34,949 nucleotides of DNA, from contig JASDRS010000002.1 in NCBI GenBank assembly GCA_041441915.1, forward strand, positions 1-34,949, in the 5' to 3' direction. Positions 16,671-24,590 of this stretch are shown here, in pieces. The position numbers and the translations under genes were made by a program. The stretch is from UBA10365 sp041441915. Its GTDB lineage: Bacteria; Pseudomonadota; Alphaproteobacteria; Rhodobacterales; Rhodobacteraceae. Each line of letters starts with the position of its first letter. Within the stretch, counting starts at the first letter, position 1. The notes under the pieces were generated by a model. That model did no database searches, was not told the DNA's origin, and saw nothing but the letters and a program-made list of their open reading frames with translations.

Positions 16671-17276
16671 CTAGACCCATGGGCGCAGCTCACCCGCAGA
16701 TTTTTCGAAATTGTCAATTGAAGTCACTTTTCCCAAAGTTAGACCAATGTCATCAAGCCCCTTTATCATACAATGTTTGCGAAAAGCATCGACTTCAAAC
16801 GCATAGCTTTGGCCGTCAGAGTTAGTCACGGTTTGGGTTTCTAAATCTACCGTAACACGCGCATTTGCGCCGCGATGGGCGTCCTTCATCAGGGCCTCGA
16901 CTTGATCTTGCGGCAGAACGATCGGCAATATCCCATTTTTGAAGCAGTTGTTATAAAAAATATCAGCAAAAGAGGCCGCGATCACGCAACGAATTCCAAA
17001 ATCCAACAAAGCCCAAGGCGCATGTTCGCGTGAAGAACCGCAGCCAAAGTTTTCGCCTGCGATGATGATTTCTGCTCTACGATAGGCGGGTTTGTTCAAG
17101 ATAAAGTCTGAAATTTCCTGGCCATCTTGATTGTAGCGCATTTCGTCGAACAGGTTTATGCCCAGTCCCGAGCGTTTGATGGTTTTCAAAAACTGTTTAG
17201 GAATGATCATATCAGTGTCGATATTCACCAAAGGCATGGGGGCTGCGATGCCACTGATTTTTGTGAATTTTTCCAT
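16671..17276 (-). CDS. leuD: 3-isopropylmalate dehydratase, small subunit
   Basis: LeuD pairs with LeuC to interconvert 2- and 3-isopropylmalate. The 201-residue size is standard. The signature is MEKFTKISGIAAPMPLVNID, followed by DMIIPKQFLKTIKRSGLG. The swivel-domain motif GENFGCGSSREHAPWAL lies near residue 77, and FKNGILPIVLPQDQVEAL follows. It starts 9 bases after the leuC stop and is surely co-transcribed with it. Confidence 0.96.
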   Translation of the reverse strand: MEKFTKISGIAAPMPLVNIDTDMIIPKQFLKTIKRSGLGINLFDEMRYNQDGQEISDFILNKPAYRRAEIIIAGENFGCGSSREHAPWALLDFGIRCVIAASFADIFYNNCFKNGILPIVLPQDQVEALMKDAHRGANARVTVDLETQTVTNSDGQSYAFEVDAFRKHCMIKGLDDIGLTLGKVTSIDNFEKSAGELRPWV

Positions 17277-17285
17277 TAGAAGTCC

Positions 17286-18692
17286 TTACATCATTTCGCG
17301 AACATCGGTCAGATGTCCGGTGATTGCTGCAGCCGCTGCCATTGCTGGTGATAAAAGATGGGTGCGTCCACCACGTCCTTGGCGACCCTCAAAATTGCGG
17401 TTTGACGTGGCCGCACAACGTTCGCCGGGCGAAAGCTGGTCCGGGTTCATGGCTAAGCACATCGAACAGCCAGCCAAGCGCCATTCAAAACCCGCATCAA
17501 TGAAAGTCTGTGCCAAGCCTTCAGCTTCTGCCTGCGCACGCACAAGGCCAGAACCAGGTACAACCATACCCCGTATGCCGTCTTTGATTTTTTTGCCCTT
17601 AAGAATGCAGGCAGCCGCGCGTAGATCTTCGATCCGCCCATTGGTACAAGAGCCAATAAAGACCGTATCAATCTTAATGTCGGTCAGTTTCTGGCCTGCG
17701 GTCAGGCCCATATACTCAAGCGCACGCTGCACAGCTTCGATCTTGCCGCCTTTGAAACTTTCGGGCGCTGGAACTACGCCAGTAATTGGTAAAACATCTT
17801 CGGGGCTGGTACCCCATGTCACGACAGGAGCAATATCTTCGCCCTTAAGCGTGATAACCATATCCCAATAGGCATCATCGTCAGAATAAAGCGTTTTCCA
17901 ATAGGCAACGGCCTTATCCCAATCCGCACCTGTGGGGGCCTGCGGGCGGCCTTTGCAATAGGCATGGGTCTTATCGTCAGGCGCAATTAGGCCTGCGCGC
18001 GCACCACCTTCGATGGCCATGTTGCACACGGTCATACGACCTTCCATCGACAATTCACGAATGGCCTGGCCGCAATATTCGATCACATATCCGGTGCCAC
18101 CAGCGGTTCCAGTTACACCAATGACTGAAAGGGTGATGTCTTTCGCCGTGACGCCTGCGCGCAATGAGCCTGTAATTTCGACCTTCATATTTTTTGATTT
18201 TTTTTGGATCAGCGTTTGCGTGGCCAAAACATGTTCAACTTCGGACGTGCCGATTCCGTGCGCCAAAGCGCCAAATGCTCCGTGGGTTGCAGTATGGCTG
18301 TCGCCGCACACCACAGTCATGCCGGGCAATGTCCAACCCTGTTCGGGCCCAACGATATGCACAATACCTTGGCGCACATCAGACACTGGGTAATAGTGAA
18401 TGCCAAAGTCTTTGGCGTTTTTGTCAAGCGCGTCAACTTGGATGCGCGATTCTTCATTGTCTATATGAATGTCTCGCCCGACTGTGGTGGGCACATTGTG
18501 ATCTGGGACTGCAATGGTTTTTTCGGGTGCGCGCACGCTGCGCCCCGCCATGCGCAGGCCTTCAAAGGCTTGCGGGCTGGTGACTTCATGCACCAAATGG
18601 CGGTCGATATACAAAAGGCAGGTGCCGTCATCGGCTTTATGGGCAATGTGATCGTCCCAGATTCTATCATAAAGTGTGCGTGGAGCGGTCAT
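17286..18692 (-). CDS. leuC: 3-isopropylmalate dehydratase, large subunit
   Basis: LeuC carries the [4Fe-4S] cluster of isopropylmalate isomerase (aconitase superfamily). The 468-residue product starts APRTLYDRIWDDHIAHKADD. It contains HLVHEVTSPQAFEGLRMAGR, VCGDSHTATHGAFGALAHGIG, FIGSCTNGRIEDLRAAA and AGCSMCLAMNPDQLSPGERC. The last two motifs supply the three cluster cysteines. It is the first gene of a leftward leuC-leuD unit, with leuB downstream. The 353 bases upstream probably hold the promoter, but I could not place it with confidence. Confidence 0.97.
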   Translation of the reverse strand: MTAPRTLYDRIWDDHIAHKADDGTCLLYIDRHLVHEVTSPQAFEGLRMAGRSVRAPEKTIAVPDHNVPTTVGRDIHIDNEESRIQVDALDKNAKDFGIHYYPVSDVRQGIVHIVGPEQGWTLPGMTVVCGDSHTATHGAFGALAHGIGTSEVEHVLATQTLIQKKSKNMKVEITGSLRAGVTAKDITLSVIGVTGTAGGTGYVIEYCGQAIRELSMEGRMTVCNMAIEGGARAGLIAPDDKTHAYCKGRPQAPTGADWDKAVAYWKTLYSDDDAYWDMVITLKGEDIAPVVTWGTSPEDVLPITGVVPAPESFKGGKIEAVQRALEYMGLTAGQKLTDIKIDTVFIGSCTNGRIEDLRAAACILKGKKIKDGIRGMVVPGSGLVRAQAEAEGLAQTFIDAGFEWRLAGCSMCLAMNPDQLSPGERCAATSNRNFEGRQGRGGRTHLLSPAMAAAAAITGHLTDVREMM

Positions 18693-19045
18693 GGCGCGTC
18701 CTTATTAATGGCGTTGATGCGAGAAAACGAACGGGAGGCCTTGTGCTTTAAGCGCATGCTCGCACAGAACGGGTTAACCCGTAAAAGCGCAAAGGCAGGC
18801 GCGCGTGATCATCAATAGGAAAGTATTTGTTCATAGCAAAGAATTACGCGTTTCTTTTGGCTAAAGCAAGCACCGCTTTTTGGGGTGTGGGACAATAAAC
18901 TTGGGTACTTTGGCGTTTAAACCGTAGGATTACGCTGTTTATCCGCGTTTTTTCTCTATACGGGCGGGCAGGTGCAGTCTATTGCGTGCGATACGATCCA
19001 TGGTCGTTGAAATAAAATCAAAAGGGTGATAAGCTTTAGCAAAAT
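18693..19045. other. Divergent leuC/rsfS intergenic region with a 14-bp palindrome
   Basis: These 353 bases must contain the promoters for leuC (leftward) and rsfS (rightward). The clearest element is ACGGGTTAACCCGT at 18769-18782, a perfect palindrome about 77 bases before leuC. It may be an operator for leuC or a short hairpin in its leader. No RNA gene is recognised. Confidence 0.45.
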
Positions 19046-19507
19046 ATGTTTGCAATTTTGGAGGACAATATTCTGTCTCATTCTGATCCTACGACCGGCT
19101 TGCCAGTCGGGCCGCGAGCCGCTCGCATGAACCCAAATCGCGCTCTAGAAAAGGGCCAACCCAGCTCTGAAGTCCTTTTGGCCACTATCCTTGCATCGCT
19201 AGAAGACGATAAAGCCGAAGAGATCACTCAGATCGATTTGCGCGGTCGTTCGGATATGGGCGATTATATGGTGATTTGCTCGGGGCGCTCATCGCGGCAA
19301 GTTTCGTCTATCTCTGAGAAACTTTCTGATAAACTCAAGCATAACTTTGGCCGTTTGAGCAAAATTGAAGGTAAAGAAGCTGGAGATTGGGTCTTGATCG
19401 ACACGGGCGATGTTATTATTCATATATTCCGCCCCGAAGTGCGTGATTTTTACCACCTTGAAAAAATGTGGCTGCCTGGTGCCGCCCATAGGCTGCAAGC
19501 CGACTGA
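19046..19507 (+). CDS. rsfS: Ribosome silencing factor RsfS (YbeB/Iojap family)
   Basis: RsfS binds ribosomal protein uL14 and blocks subunit joining when nutrients are scarce. The conserved domain covers SSEVLLATILASLEDDKAEE, IDLRGRSDMGDYMVICSGRS, SRQVSSISEKLSDKL, KEAGDWVLIDTGDVIIHIFR and DFYHLEKMWLPG. The start is unclear. ATG at 19046 has no Shine-Dalgarno. A strong GGAGGA at 19060-19065 is followed in frame only by ATT (19070) and CTG (19073). ATG at 19127 sits closer to the conserved domain but lacks an obvious ribosome site. The TGA overlaps the rlmH ATG by one base. Confidence 0.9.
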   Translation: MFAILEDNILSHSDPTTGLPVGPRAARMNPNRALEKGQPSSEVLLATILASLEDDKAEEITQIDLRGRSDMGDYMVICSGRSSRQVSSISEKLSDKLKHNFGRLSKIEGKEAGDWVLIDTGDVIIHIFRPEVRDFYHLEKMWLPGAAHRLQAD

Positions 19508-19977
19508 TGCGGGTCCAAATCTGTGCTGTTGGCCGCCTGCGGTCTGGCCCGGAAAAAGCTCTGATTGACGATTATAGCGCGCGGTTTGACCGCACGGGCA
19601 GGGCCTTAGGGCTTGGCCCTTTGTCATTCATCGAGGTTGAAGATAAAAAAAGCGGCGGCATGGCGGCCGAGGCTGAGCTTTTGGCCAAGGCCTTGCCCCC
19701 TAGCGTCTTTAAAGTTGTACTTGATGAGCGTGGTGTCTTGCAATCCAGCCCTGAATTTGCTCAAACACTGGGGAGTTGGCGTGATTGCGGCTGTTCGAAC
19801 CTGGTATTTGTGATTGGTGGAGCCGATGGACTTGCCCCAAGCTTTCGGGCAGGAGCTGATTTTTCCTTGTCATTTGGCGCTATGGTTTGGCCGCATATGT
19901 TGGTGCGGGTACTTCTGTGCGAACAATTATACCGCGCTTCTAATATTTTGGCGGGAGGCCCCTACCACCGCGCGTAA
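19507..19977 (+). CDS. rlmH: 23S rRNA (pseudouridine1915-N3)-methyltransferase
   Basis: RlmH methylates pseudouridine 1915 in helix 69 of 23S rRNA, using S-adenosylmethionine through a SPOUT knot fold. The 156-residue product shows MRVQICAVGRLRSGPEKALI at the N-terminus, VVLDERGVLQSSPEFAQTL, the SAM-binding LVFVIGGADGLAPSFR, and the C-terminal LVRVLLCEQLYRASNILAGG followed by PYHRA. All are family hallmarks. It follows rsfS with a one-base overlap, the usual arrangement. Confidence 0.96.
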   Translation: MRVQICAVGRLRSGPEKALIDDYSARFDRTGRALGLGPLSFIEVEDKKSGGMAAEAELLAKALPPSVFKVVLDERGVLQSSPEFAQTLGSWRDCGCSNLVFVIGGADGLAPSFRAGADFSLSFGAMVWPHMLVRVLLCEQLYRASNILAGGPYHRA

Positions 19978-20027
19978 GGGCTTTATATATTTGGCAAGGG
20001 AAAGATTTATTATGCGAAGGGCAAGTT

Positions 20028-21545
20028 ATGACGGCCTATAAACCTGTGGTTCTGTGTATTCTTGATGGATGGGGCCTGAGCGATTTGAAAACTGGCAATG
20101 CGCCCCTTTTAGCACATACTCCAAACTTTGATGTGATGATGGCAGATTATCCCCATGCCAAGCTTACCACTCATGGAACGGCTGTAGGCTTACCAAGCGG
20201 GCAAATGGGCAATTCCGAAGTGGGTCATACCAATATTGGTGCAGGCCGCGTTGTGCCGATGGATTTGGGAGTGATTGATCTAGCTATTGAAGAGGGCACA
20301 TTTGCCAAAAATCCCTCCCTTCTGGCCTTTATTTCTACCTTATCAGCCAATTGTAAAACAGCGCATCTTTTTGGCGTTTTATCTGATGGCGGTGTTCATG
20401 GACATATTAGTCACATGAAAGCGGCCATTCGTGCGATTACAGAATTGGGCGTTCCGGTCGTGGTTCATGCGATTACCGACGGTCGTGATGTCGCCCCCGC
20501 ATCTGCCATTAGCTATATTGCCGATCTGCAGACCTGTCTGCCTGAAGGTTCCAGTATTGGCACGGTGACGGGGCGCTATTGGGCGCTTGATCGCGACAAC
20601 CGCTGGGAGCGCGTGTCGCGTGCTTATGAGGCCGTTATTTTTGCCCACGGCGCCCTTGCCGCTTCGGCACAAGAGGCGGTTGAACAAAGCTACCGCGCAG
20701 ATGTTTTAGATGAATTTGTGGCCCCCACCATCATGCCTAACTACCATGGCGTGGCAGAGGGCGACGGTTTTTTTTGTCTAAACTTTCGCGCTGACCGCAC
20801 GCGAGAGATTTTGTCAGCCCTGCTTGATCCCGCCTTTAACTCCTTTGATACGGGCGCGCGGCCGAAATTTGGGCCGGTCCTAGGCATGGTTGATTATTCC
20901 AAAAGCCATGATGGTTTTATGCAAACCGTCTATCCCAAACCAGTTTTACACAATACGTTGGGCGAATGGGTGGCTAAACAGGGTAAGACACAGTGTCGCA
21001 TCGCCGAAACTGAAAAATATCCCCATGTGACCTTTTTCCTAAATGGTGGCAAAGAAACAGTCGAGCCGGGGGAGGCGCGCTATATGGCAGCGTCGCCCAA
21101 AGTGGCAACCTATGATTTACAGCCCGAAATGTCGGCTCCCGAAGTGGCCGCTCATTTATGCGGCGCTATTTCACAGGGTTATGATCTTATCGTGGCCAAT
21201 TTTGCAAACCCCGACATGGTGGGCCATACGGGCGATTTAGCGGCTGCTATTGCTGCTTGTGAAGCGGTTGATCGGGCGCTTGGCCAGGTGCAGCGCGCTC
21301 TCCTGGCAATAGGTGGGGCCATGATTGTGACCGCAGATCATGGCAATTGCGAAACCATGATCAATCCAGCCACGGGCGATGCCCATACCGCACATACGAT
21401 GAATTTGGTGCCGGTTATATTGGTCAATGGTCCAAAGACGGCCCGCATGCGTGATGGTTCTTTGACGGATTTGGCACCTACGTTGCTGACGCTTATCGGC
21501 CTAACGCAACCTATGGAAATGACAGGCGAAAGTCTTTTGATCTGA
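20028..21545 (+). CDS. gpmI: 2,3-bisphosphoglycerate-independent phosphoglycerate mutase
   Basis: GpmI converts 3-phosphoglycerate to 2-phosphoglycerate in glycolysis and gluconeogenesis, using two manganese ions and a phosphoserine intermediate. The 505-residue enzyme has the alkaline-phosphatase-type start VVLCILDGWGLSD. The phosphorylated serine is in GQMGNSEVGHTNIGAGR. Other conserved parts are SDGGVHGHISHM, ITDGRDVAPASA, NFRADRTREI, FANPDMVGHTGD and ADHGNCETM. AAGGGCAAG lies upstream of the ATG. The stop overlaps the next ATG by one base. Confidence 0.97.
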   Translation: MTAYKPVVLCILDGWGLSDLKTGNAPLLAHTPNFDVMMADYPHAKLTTHGTAVGLPSGQMGNSEVGHTNIGAGRVVPMDLGVIDLAIEEGTFAKNPSLLAFISTLSANCKTAHLFGVLSDGGVHGHISHMKAAIRAITELGVPVVVHAITDGRDVAPASAISYIADLQTCLPEGSSIGTVTGRYWALDRDNRWERVSRAYEAVIFAHGALAASAQEAVEQSYRADVLDEFVAPTIMPNYHGVAEGDGFFCLNFRADRTREILSALLDPAFNSFDTGARPKFGPVLGMVDYSKSHDGFMQTVYPKPVLHNTLGEWVAKQGKTQCRIAETEKYPHVTFFLNGGKETVEPGEARYMAASPKVATYDLQPEMSAPEVAAHLCGAISQGYDLIVANFANPDMVGHTGDLAAAIAACEAVDRALGQVQRALLAIGGAMIVTADHGNCETMINPATGDAHTAHTMNLVPVILVNGPKTARMRDGSLTDLAPTLLTLIGLTQPMEMTGESLLI

Positions 21546-22708
21546 TGTTGAATTTTTTGCGATTATTTTTTGCGATTATTTTTTTGGGCTTTGTCACAGA
21601 TGTGGCCGCTCAAGATGGTCCGCCTGACGATTTGGTACAAAAGGCCCAGCTTGCGGGCAGTGCTTTAAGTGAGAGCATAACCAGCATGCCCAAGGGCGCC
21701 TCTGCCCAGGACCGCATTGTGGCGCTTACCGCTGCCATTCGTTCTTATGAACAGGGCCTTGGTGCTTTGCGCGAAGGTCTTCGCGTGGTTGAACGGCAAA
21801 AAAATGCTCTGACACAAGAATTGAAACAAAACAGGAAAAAAATTGCTGCGCTTTTGGCGGTTTTAACGACTGTGTCGCGCCAGCCCGAACCCTTGATGTT
21901 TGGTCATCCTGATGGAGTTTTGGCCAATATAAGGGCCACTAATATATTAGCTGATATGATGCCAGAATTACAAAAAGGGGCCGAAGTTCTCAAAGTAAAA
22001 TTAGAGCAATTATCAAGCCTTATTGCTACCCAAGCTGGCGCCGAAGAAAGTCTGATCTCGGGCTTTAACGCTGCGCAAACCGCGCGGGCGGAACTGTCAA
22101 AGGCTATGTCTTTACGTGGCGCCTTGCCCAAGCAAAAAACCGAAAATGCCCAAATGGTTCAAAATCTTGCACAAAGCAACACAACTCTCGAAGCCTTTAC
22201 CCAAGCGCTCAAGGCGGCTCCACTCAGCGCGCTTGCCCCCGTGACGAGTTTTGCGTCTGCCAAAGGTCATTTGGACTGGCCGGCTCAGGGCCACGTGATC
22301 CTCGCACCAGATATCCCTGATGCACGTGGCTTGCGCAAGCCAGGCCTGGCCTTGGGCACGACGCCCAGTGCTATTGTAACTGCACCTTGGGATGCGACTT
22401 TGCGCTTTGCAGGGCCTTTTCTGAAATATAAAAACCTTGTAATTCTTGAGCCAGAAGCGGGGTATTTGTTAATATTAGGTGGTCTAGAAACGGTCTATGG
22501 TGCTGTGGCCAGTGTGATCAAAAGAGGTGAAGTGGTTGGACTTATGCCCCCAAAAAATGGAGCAAGTGATAAAGACTTTGTGTTTTTGCAGGAAGTTGAT
22601 GGTGCATCCGACATAAAAGAGCTTTATATAGAGTTAAGGCATCAGTCTGAGACCTTGGACCCAATGTCTTGGTTTAATGCGATTGGAGATGAGAACGACA
22701 ATGAATAA
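21545..22708 (+). CDS. EnvC-like murein hydrolase activator (degenerate M23 domain)
   Basis: The 387-residue protein has an N-terminal signal peptide (LRLFFAIIFLGFVTDVAAQD). A long helical/coiled-coil region follows to about residue 230, then a C-terminal LytM/M23-like domain (IVTAPWDATLRFAGPFLKYK, then LVILEPEAGYLLILGGLETV). The histidines and aspartate that bind zinc in active M23 peptidases are not present: the HLHFEVR position reads ELYIELR. EnvC proteins likewise lack activity and switch on amidases that split septal peptidoglycan. It lies between gpmI and ctpA with short overlaps, a common arrangement in alphaproteobacteria. Confidence 0.87.
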   Translation: MLNFLRLFFAIIFLGFVTDVAAQDGPPDDLVQKAQLAGSALSESITSMPKGASAQDRIVALTAAIRSYEQGLGALREGLRVVERQKNALTQELKQNRKKIAALLAVLTTVSRQPEPLMFGHPDGVLANIRATNILADMMPELQKGAEVLKVKLEQLSSLIATQAGAEESLISGFNAAQTARAELSKAMSLRGALPKQKTENAQMVQNLAQSNTTLEAFTQALKAAPLSALAPVTSFASAKGHLDWPAQGHVILAPDIPDARGLRKPGLALGTTPSAIVTAPWDATLRFAGPFLKYKNLVILEPEAGYLLILGGLETVYGAVASVIKRGEVVGLMPPKNGASDKDFVFLQEVDGASDIKELYIELRHQSETLDPMSWFNAIGDENDNE

Positions 22709-24056
22709 ATTTATTATGTCCGCCCTAGGCGGAACCTTTGCTGGTATTCTTCTAACAACACAATTTGTAGGCCCTGTTTTGGCCCAATCGACCACTACCA
22801 GTGAAAAAATTTATCAACAGCTCGATTTATTTGGTAATATTTTCGAACGCATTAGAAATGATTATGTCGAAGAAGTGGATTCAAAAACTCTGATTGAAGC
22901 GGCCATTAATGGCATGTTAACCTCGCTTGATCCGCATTCTAGCTATATGGCAGCGCAGGATTTTGGCGATATGAAGGTGCAAACTAAGGGAGAGTTTGGT
23001 GGCCTTGGAATCGAAGTTACGCAGGAGGAGGGCTTTGTAAAAGTTGTCGCGCCAATGGACGGAACTCCTGCAGATGCAGCTGGTATTTTGGCTGGTGATT
23101 TCATCACTCATGTGAATGGTGAGTCTCTGTTAGGTCTAACATTGGACGAGGCGGTCGACATTATGCGTGGGCCCGTGGGTTCCGAAATTGTGATTACTGT
23201 CGCTCGCAAGGATGCGCCAGAACCATTTGATGTGTCGATCATTCGTGACACTATCAAGCTCACGGCTGTAAAGAGCCGGGTCTTGGGCAATACGGTTGTT
23301 TTGCGCATCACAACCTTTAATGAACAAACCTATTTAGGCTTGGAAGAAAGCCTGAACCTGGCGCTTGACGAATTGGACGGAATTGAAAATGTAAATGGAT
23401 TTGTTATTGATTTGCGCAACAATCCGGGTGGGCTTTTGAAGCAGGCGATCATGGTTTCAAACGCGTTTTTAGATAAGGGAGAAATCGTATCAACCCGTGG
23501 GCGTGACCCCAGCGATACCGGGAGGTATAATGCCAAGCTGGGCGATTTGGCCCATGGCAAACCGATCGTTGTTTTGATCAATGGCGGCTCGGCTTCGGCG
23601 TCAGAAATTGTTGCGGGCGCACTGAAAGACCATCGCCGTGCGATCATAGTGGGTACGCAAAGCTTTGGCAAAGGTTCCGTACAAACAATTGTGCCGTTGC
23701 GCGGTGATGCGGCTATGCGGTTGACAACGGCGCGTTATTACACGCCGTCGGGCCGCTCTATCCAAGCGTTGGGGGTTTCTCCTGATATTATAGTTAAACA
23801 ACCGGCCCCATCTCAGCCTTTAACCGCTGAAGAAGAGGTCGAAAAAGCCAAAAAATCCGCCGCTAAGAAAACTCGCTTCGAAGCAGATTTGCGTGGAAAC
23901 CTAAAAAATGACTCGATGACAGAAGATGAAAAGCTGCAATTTGAAGCAGATAGTTTGGCCGCAGAAGAGGCTGCTGAAATGCGTGATGAAGACTACCAAT
24001 TGGCCTATGCGATTGATATTCTTAAGGGCCTTGCCGCAATCGAACCGAAACCCTAG
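22701..24056 (+). CDS. ctpA: S41-family carboxy-terminal processing peptidase
   Basis: Periplasmic C-terminal processing proteases remove or trim C-terminal tails and regulate murein hydrolases. The 451-residue product starts MNKFIMSALGGTFAGILLTT with a signal peptide ending near VLAQS. An N-terminal helical region is followed by a PDZ domain (FGGLGIEVTQEEGFVKVVAP to about GPVGSEIVITVAR). The protease core has the Ser in NGGSASASEIVAGAL and the Lys in GTQSFGKGSVQTIVPLRG. The charged tail is lysine/glutamate rich. ATG at 22701 overlaps envC by 8 bases; an upstream in-frame start at 22677 is less likely because it would extend the signal peptide. Confidence 0.95.
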   Translation: MNKFIMSALGGTFAGILLTTQFVGPVLAQSTTTSEKIYQQLDLFGNIFERIRNDYVEEVDSKTLIEAAINGMLTSLDPHSSYMAAQDFGDMKVQTKGEFGGLGIEVTQEEGFVKVVAPMDGTPADAAGILAGDFITHVNGESLLGLTLDEAVDIMRGPVGSEIVITVARKDAPEPFDVSIIRDTIKLTAVKSRVLGNTVVLRITTFNEQTYLGLEESLNLALDELDGIENVNGFVIDLRNNPGGLLKQAIMVSNAFLDKGEIVSTRGRDPSDTGRYNAKLGDLAHGKPIVVLINGGSASASEIVAGALKDHRRAIIVGTQSFGKGSVQTIVPLRGDAAMRLTTARYYTPSGRSIQALGVSPDIIVKQPAPSQPLTAEEEVEKAKKSAAKKTRFEADLRGNLKNDSMTEDEKLQFEADSLAAEEAAEMRDEDYQLAYAIDILKGLAAIEPKP

Positions 24057-24061
24057 GCATA

Positions 24062-24083
24062 TGGGGTGGCACTGGCCACCCCA
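24062..24083 (+). terminator. GC-rich hairpin between ctpA and rppH
   Basis: GGGGTGGC (24063-24070) and GCCACCCC (24075-24082) form a perfect stem with loop ACTG, extended by one T-A pair. It starts 6 bases after the ctpA stop and fits a terminator or attenuator, although the T tract is minimal. Its position also supports placing the rppH start after it, at 24100. Confidence 0.55.
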
Positions 24084-24099
24084 GCAGGTTTATGACCAG

Positions 24100-24579
24100 A
24101 TGTTAGATCCCGTCCGGCTGCCCTATCGCCCTTGTGTCGGCATTATGCTTATAAACCAGCAGGGCCTAATTTTTGTCGCTCAACGGCTTGATGGCCATGT
24201 ACCCGCTTGGCAAATGCCCCAAGGTGGAATTGATGCAGGCGAGGATCCCCAGGCTGCTGCCCTGCGCGAATTGTGTGAGGAAACCAGTATAACGCCAGAT
24301 TCTGTCATGCTGTTGGGCCAAGCCGATAATTGGGTCACTTATGACCTGCCGCCCGACCTTTTGGGCAAGGTGTGGAAGGGGAAATATCGAGGACAAAAAC
24401 AGCTTTGGTTTTTGATGCGGTTTGAAGGACAAGATCGTCAAATCAATATAGAAACCGAACACCCTGAGTTTTCGCAGTGGCGTTGGATTGCCGCACCGGA
24501 AATGATCGCTTCAATCGTGCCTTTTAAGCGCGCGGTCTATGAACAGGTTGTAGCATATTTTCAAAAGCATTTGGCCTGA
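24100..24579 (+). CDS. rppH: RNA pyrophosphohydrolase (Nudix)
   Basis: RppH removes pyrophosphate from the 5' triphosphate of mRNAs (or cleaves dinucleoside polyphosphates), starting 5'-end-dependent decay. Starting at 24100 gives 159 residues beginning MLDPVRLPYRPCVGIMLINQ, the typical N-terminus. The Nudix box is GGIDAGEDPQAAALRELCEE followed by TSI; the usual Gly near its end is Ser. The YDLPPDLLGKVWKGKYRGQK region and the FSQWRWIAAPEM motif are also diagnostic. ATG at 24061 is an alternative start but lies directly before the hairpin. The gene converges on folC with 11 bases between them. Confidence 0.93.
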   Translation: MLDPVRLPYRPCVGIMLINQQGLIFVAQRLDGHVPAWQMPQGGIDAGEDPQAAALRELCEETSITPDSVMLLGQADNWVTYDLPPDLLGKVWKGKYRGQKQLWFLMRFEGQDRQINIETEHPEFSQWRWIAAPEMIASIVPFKRAVYEQVVAYFQKHLA

Positions 24580-24590
24580 TTGGGTCTGAG

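Noticed and set aside
17158..17871. Long plus-strand frame opposite leuC/leuD
   Set aside because: It is a shadow of well-supported genes on the other strand, with no recognisable product. The same holds for other long antisense frames, such as the minus-strand one at 28032-28595 opposite ilvD.
18748..18834. 28-codon minus-strand frame upstream of leuC as a leucine leader peptide
   Set aside because: It has only three leucine codons, not in a run, no convincing ribosome site, and no terminator with a T tract after it, so attenuation is not supported.
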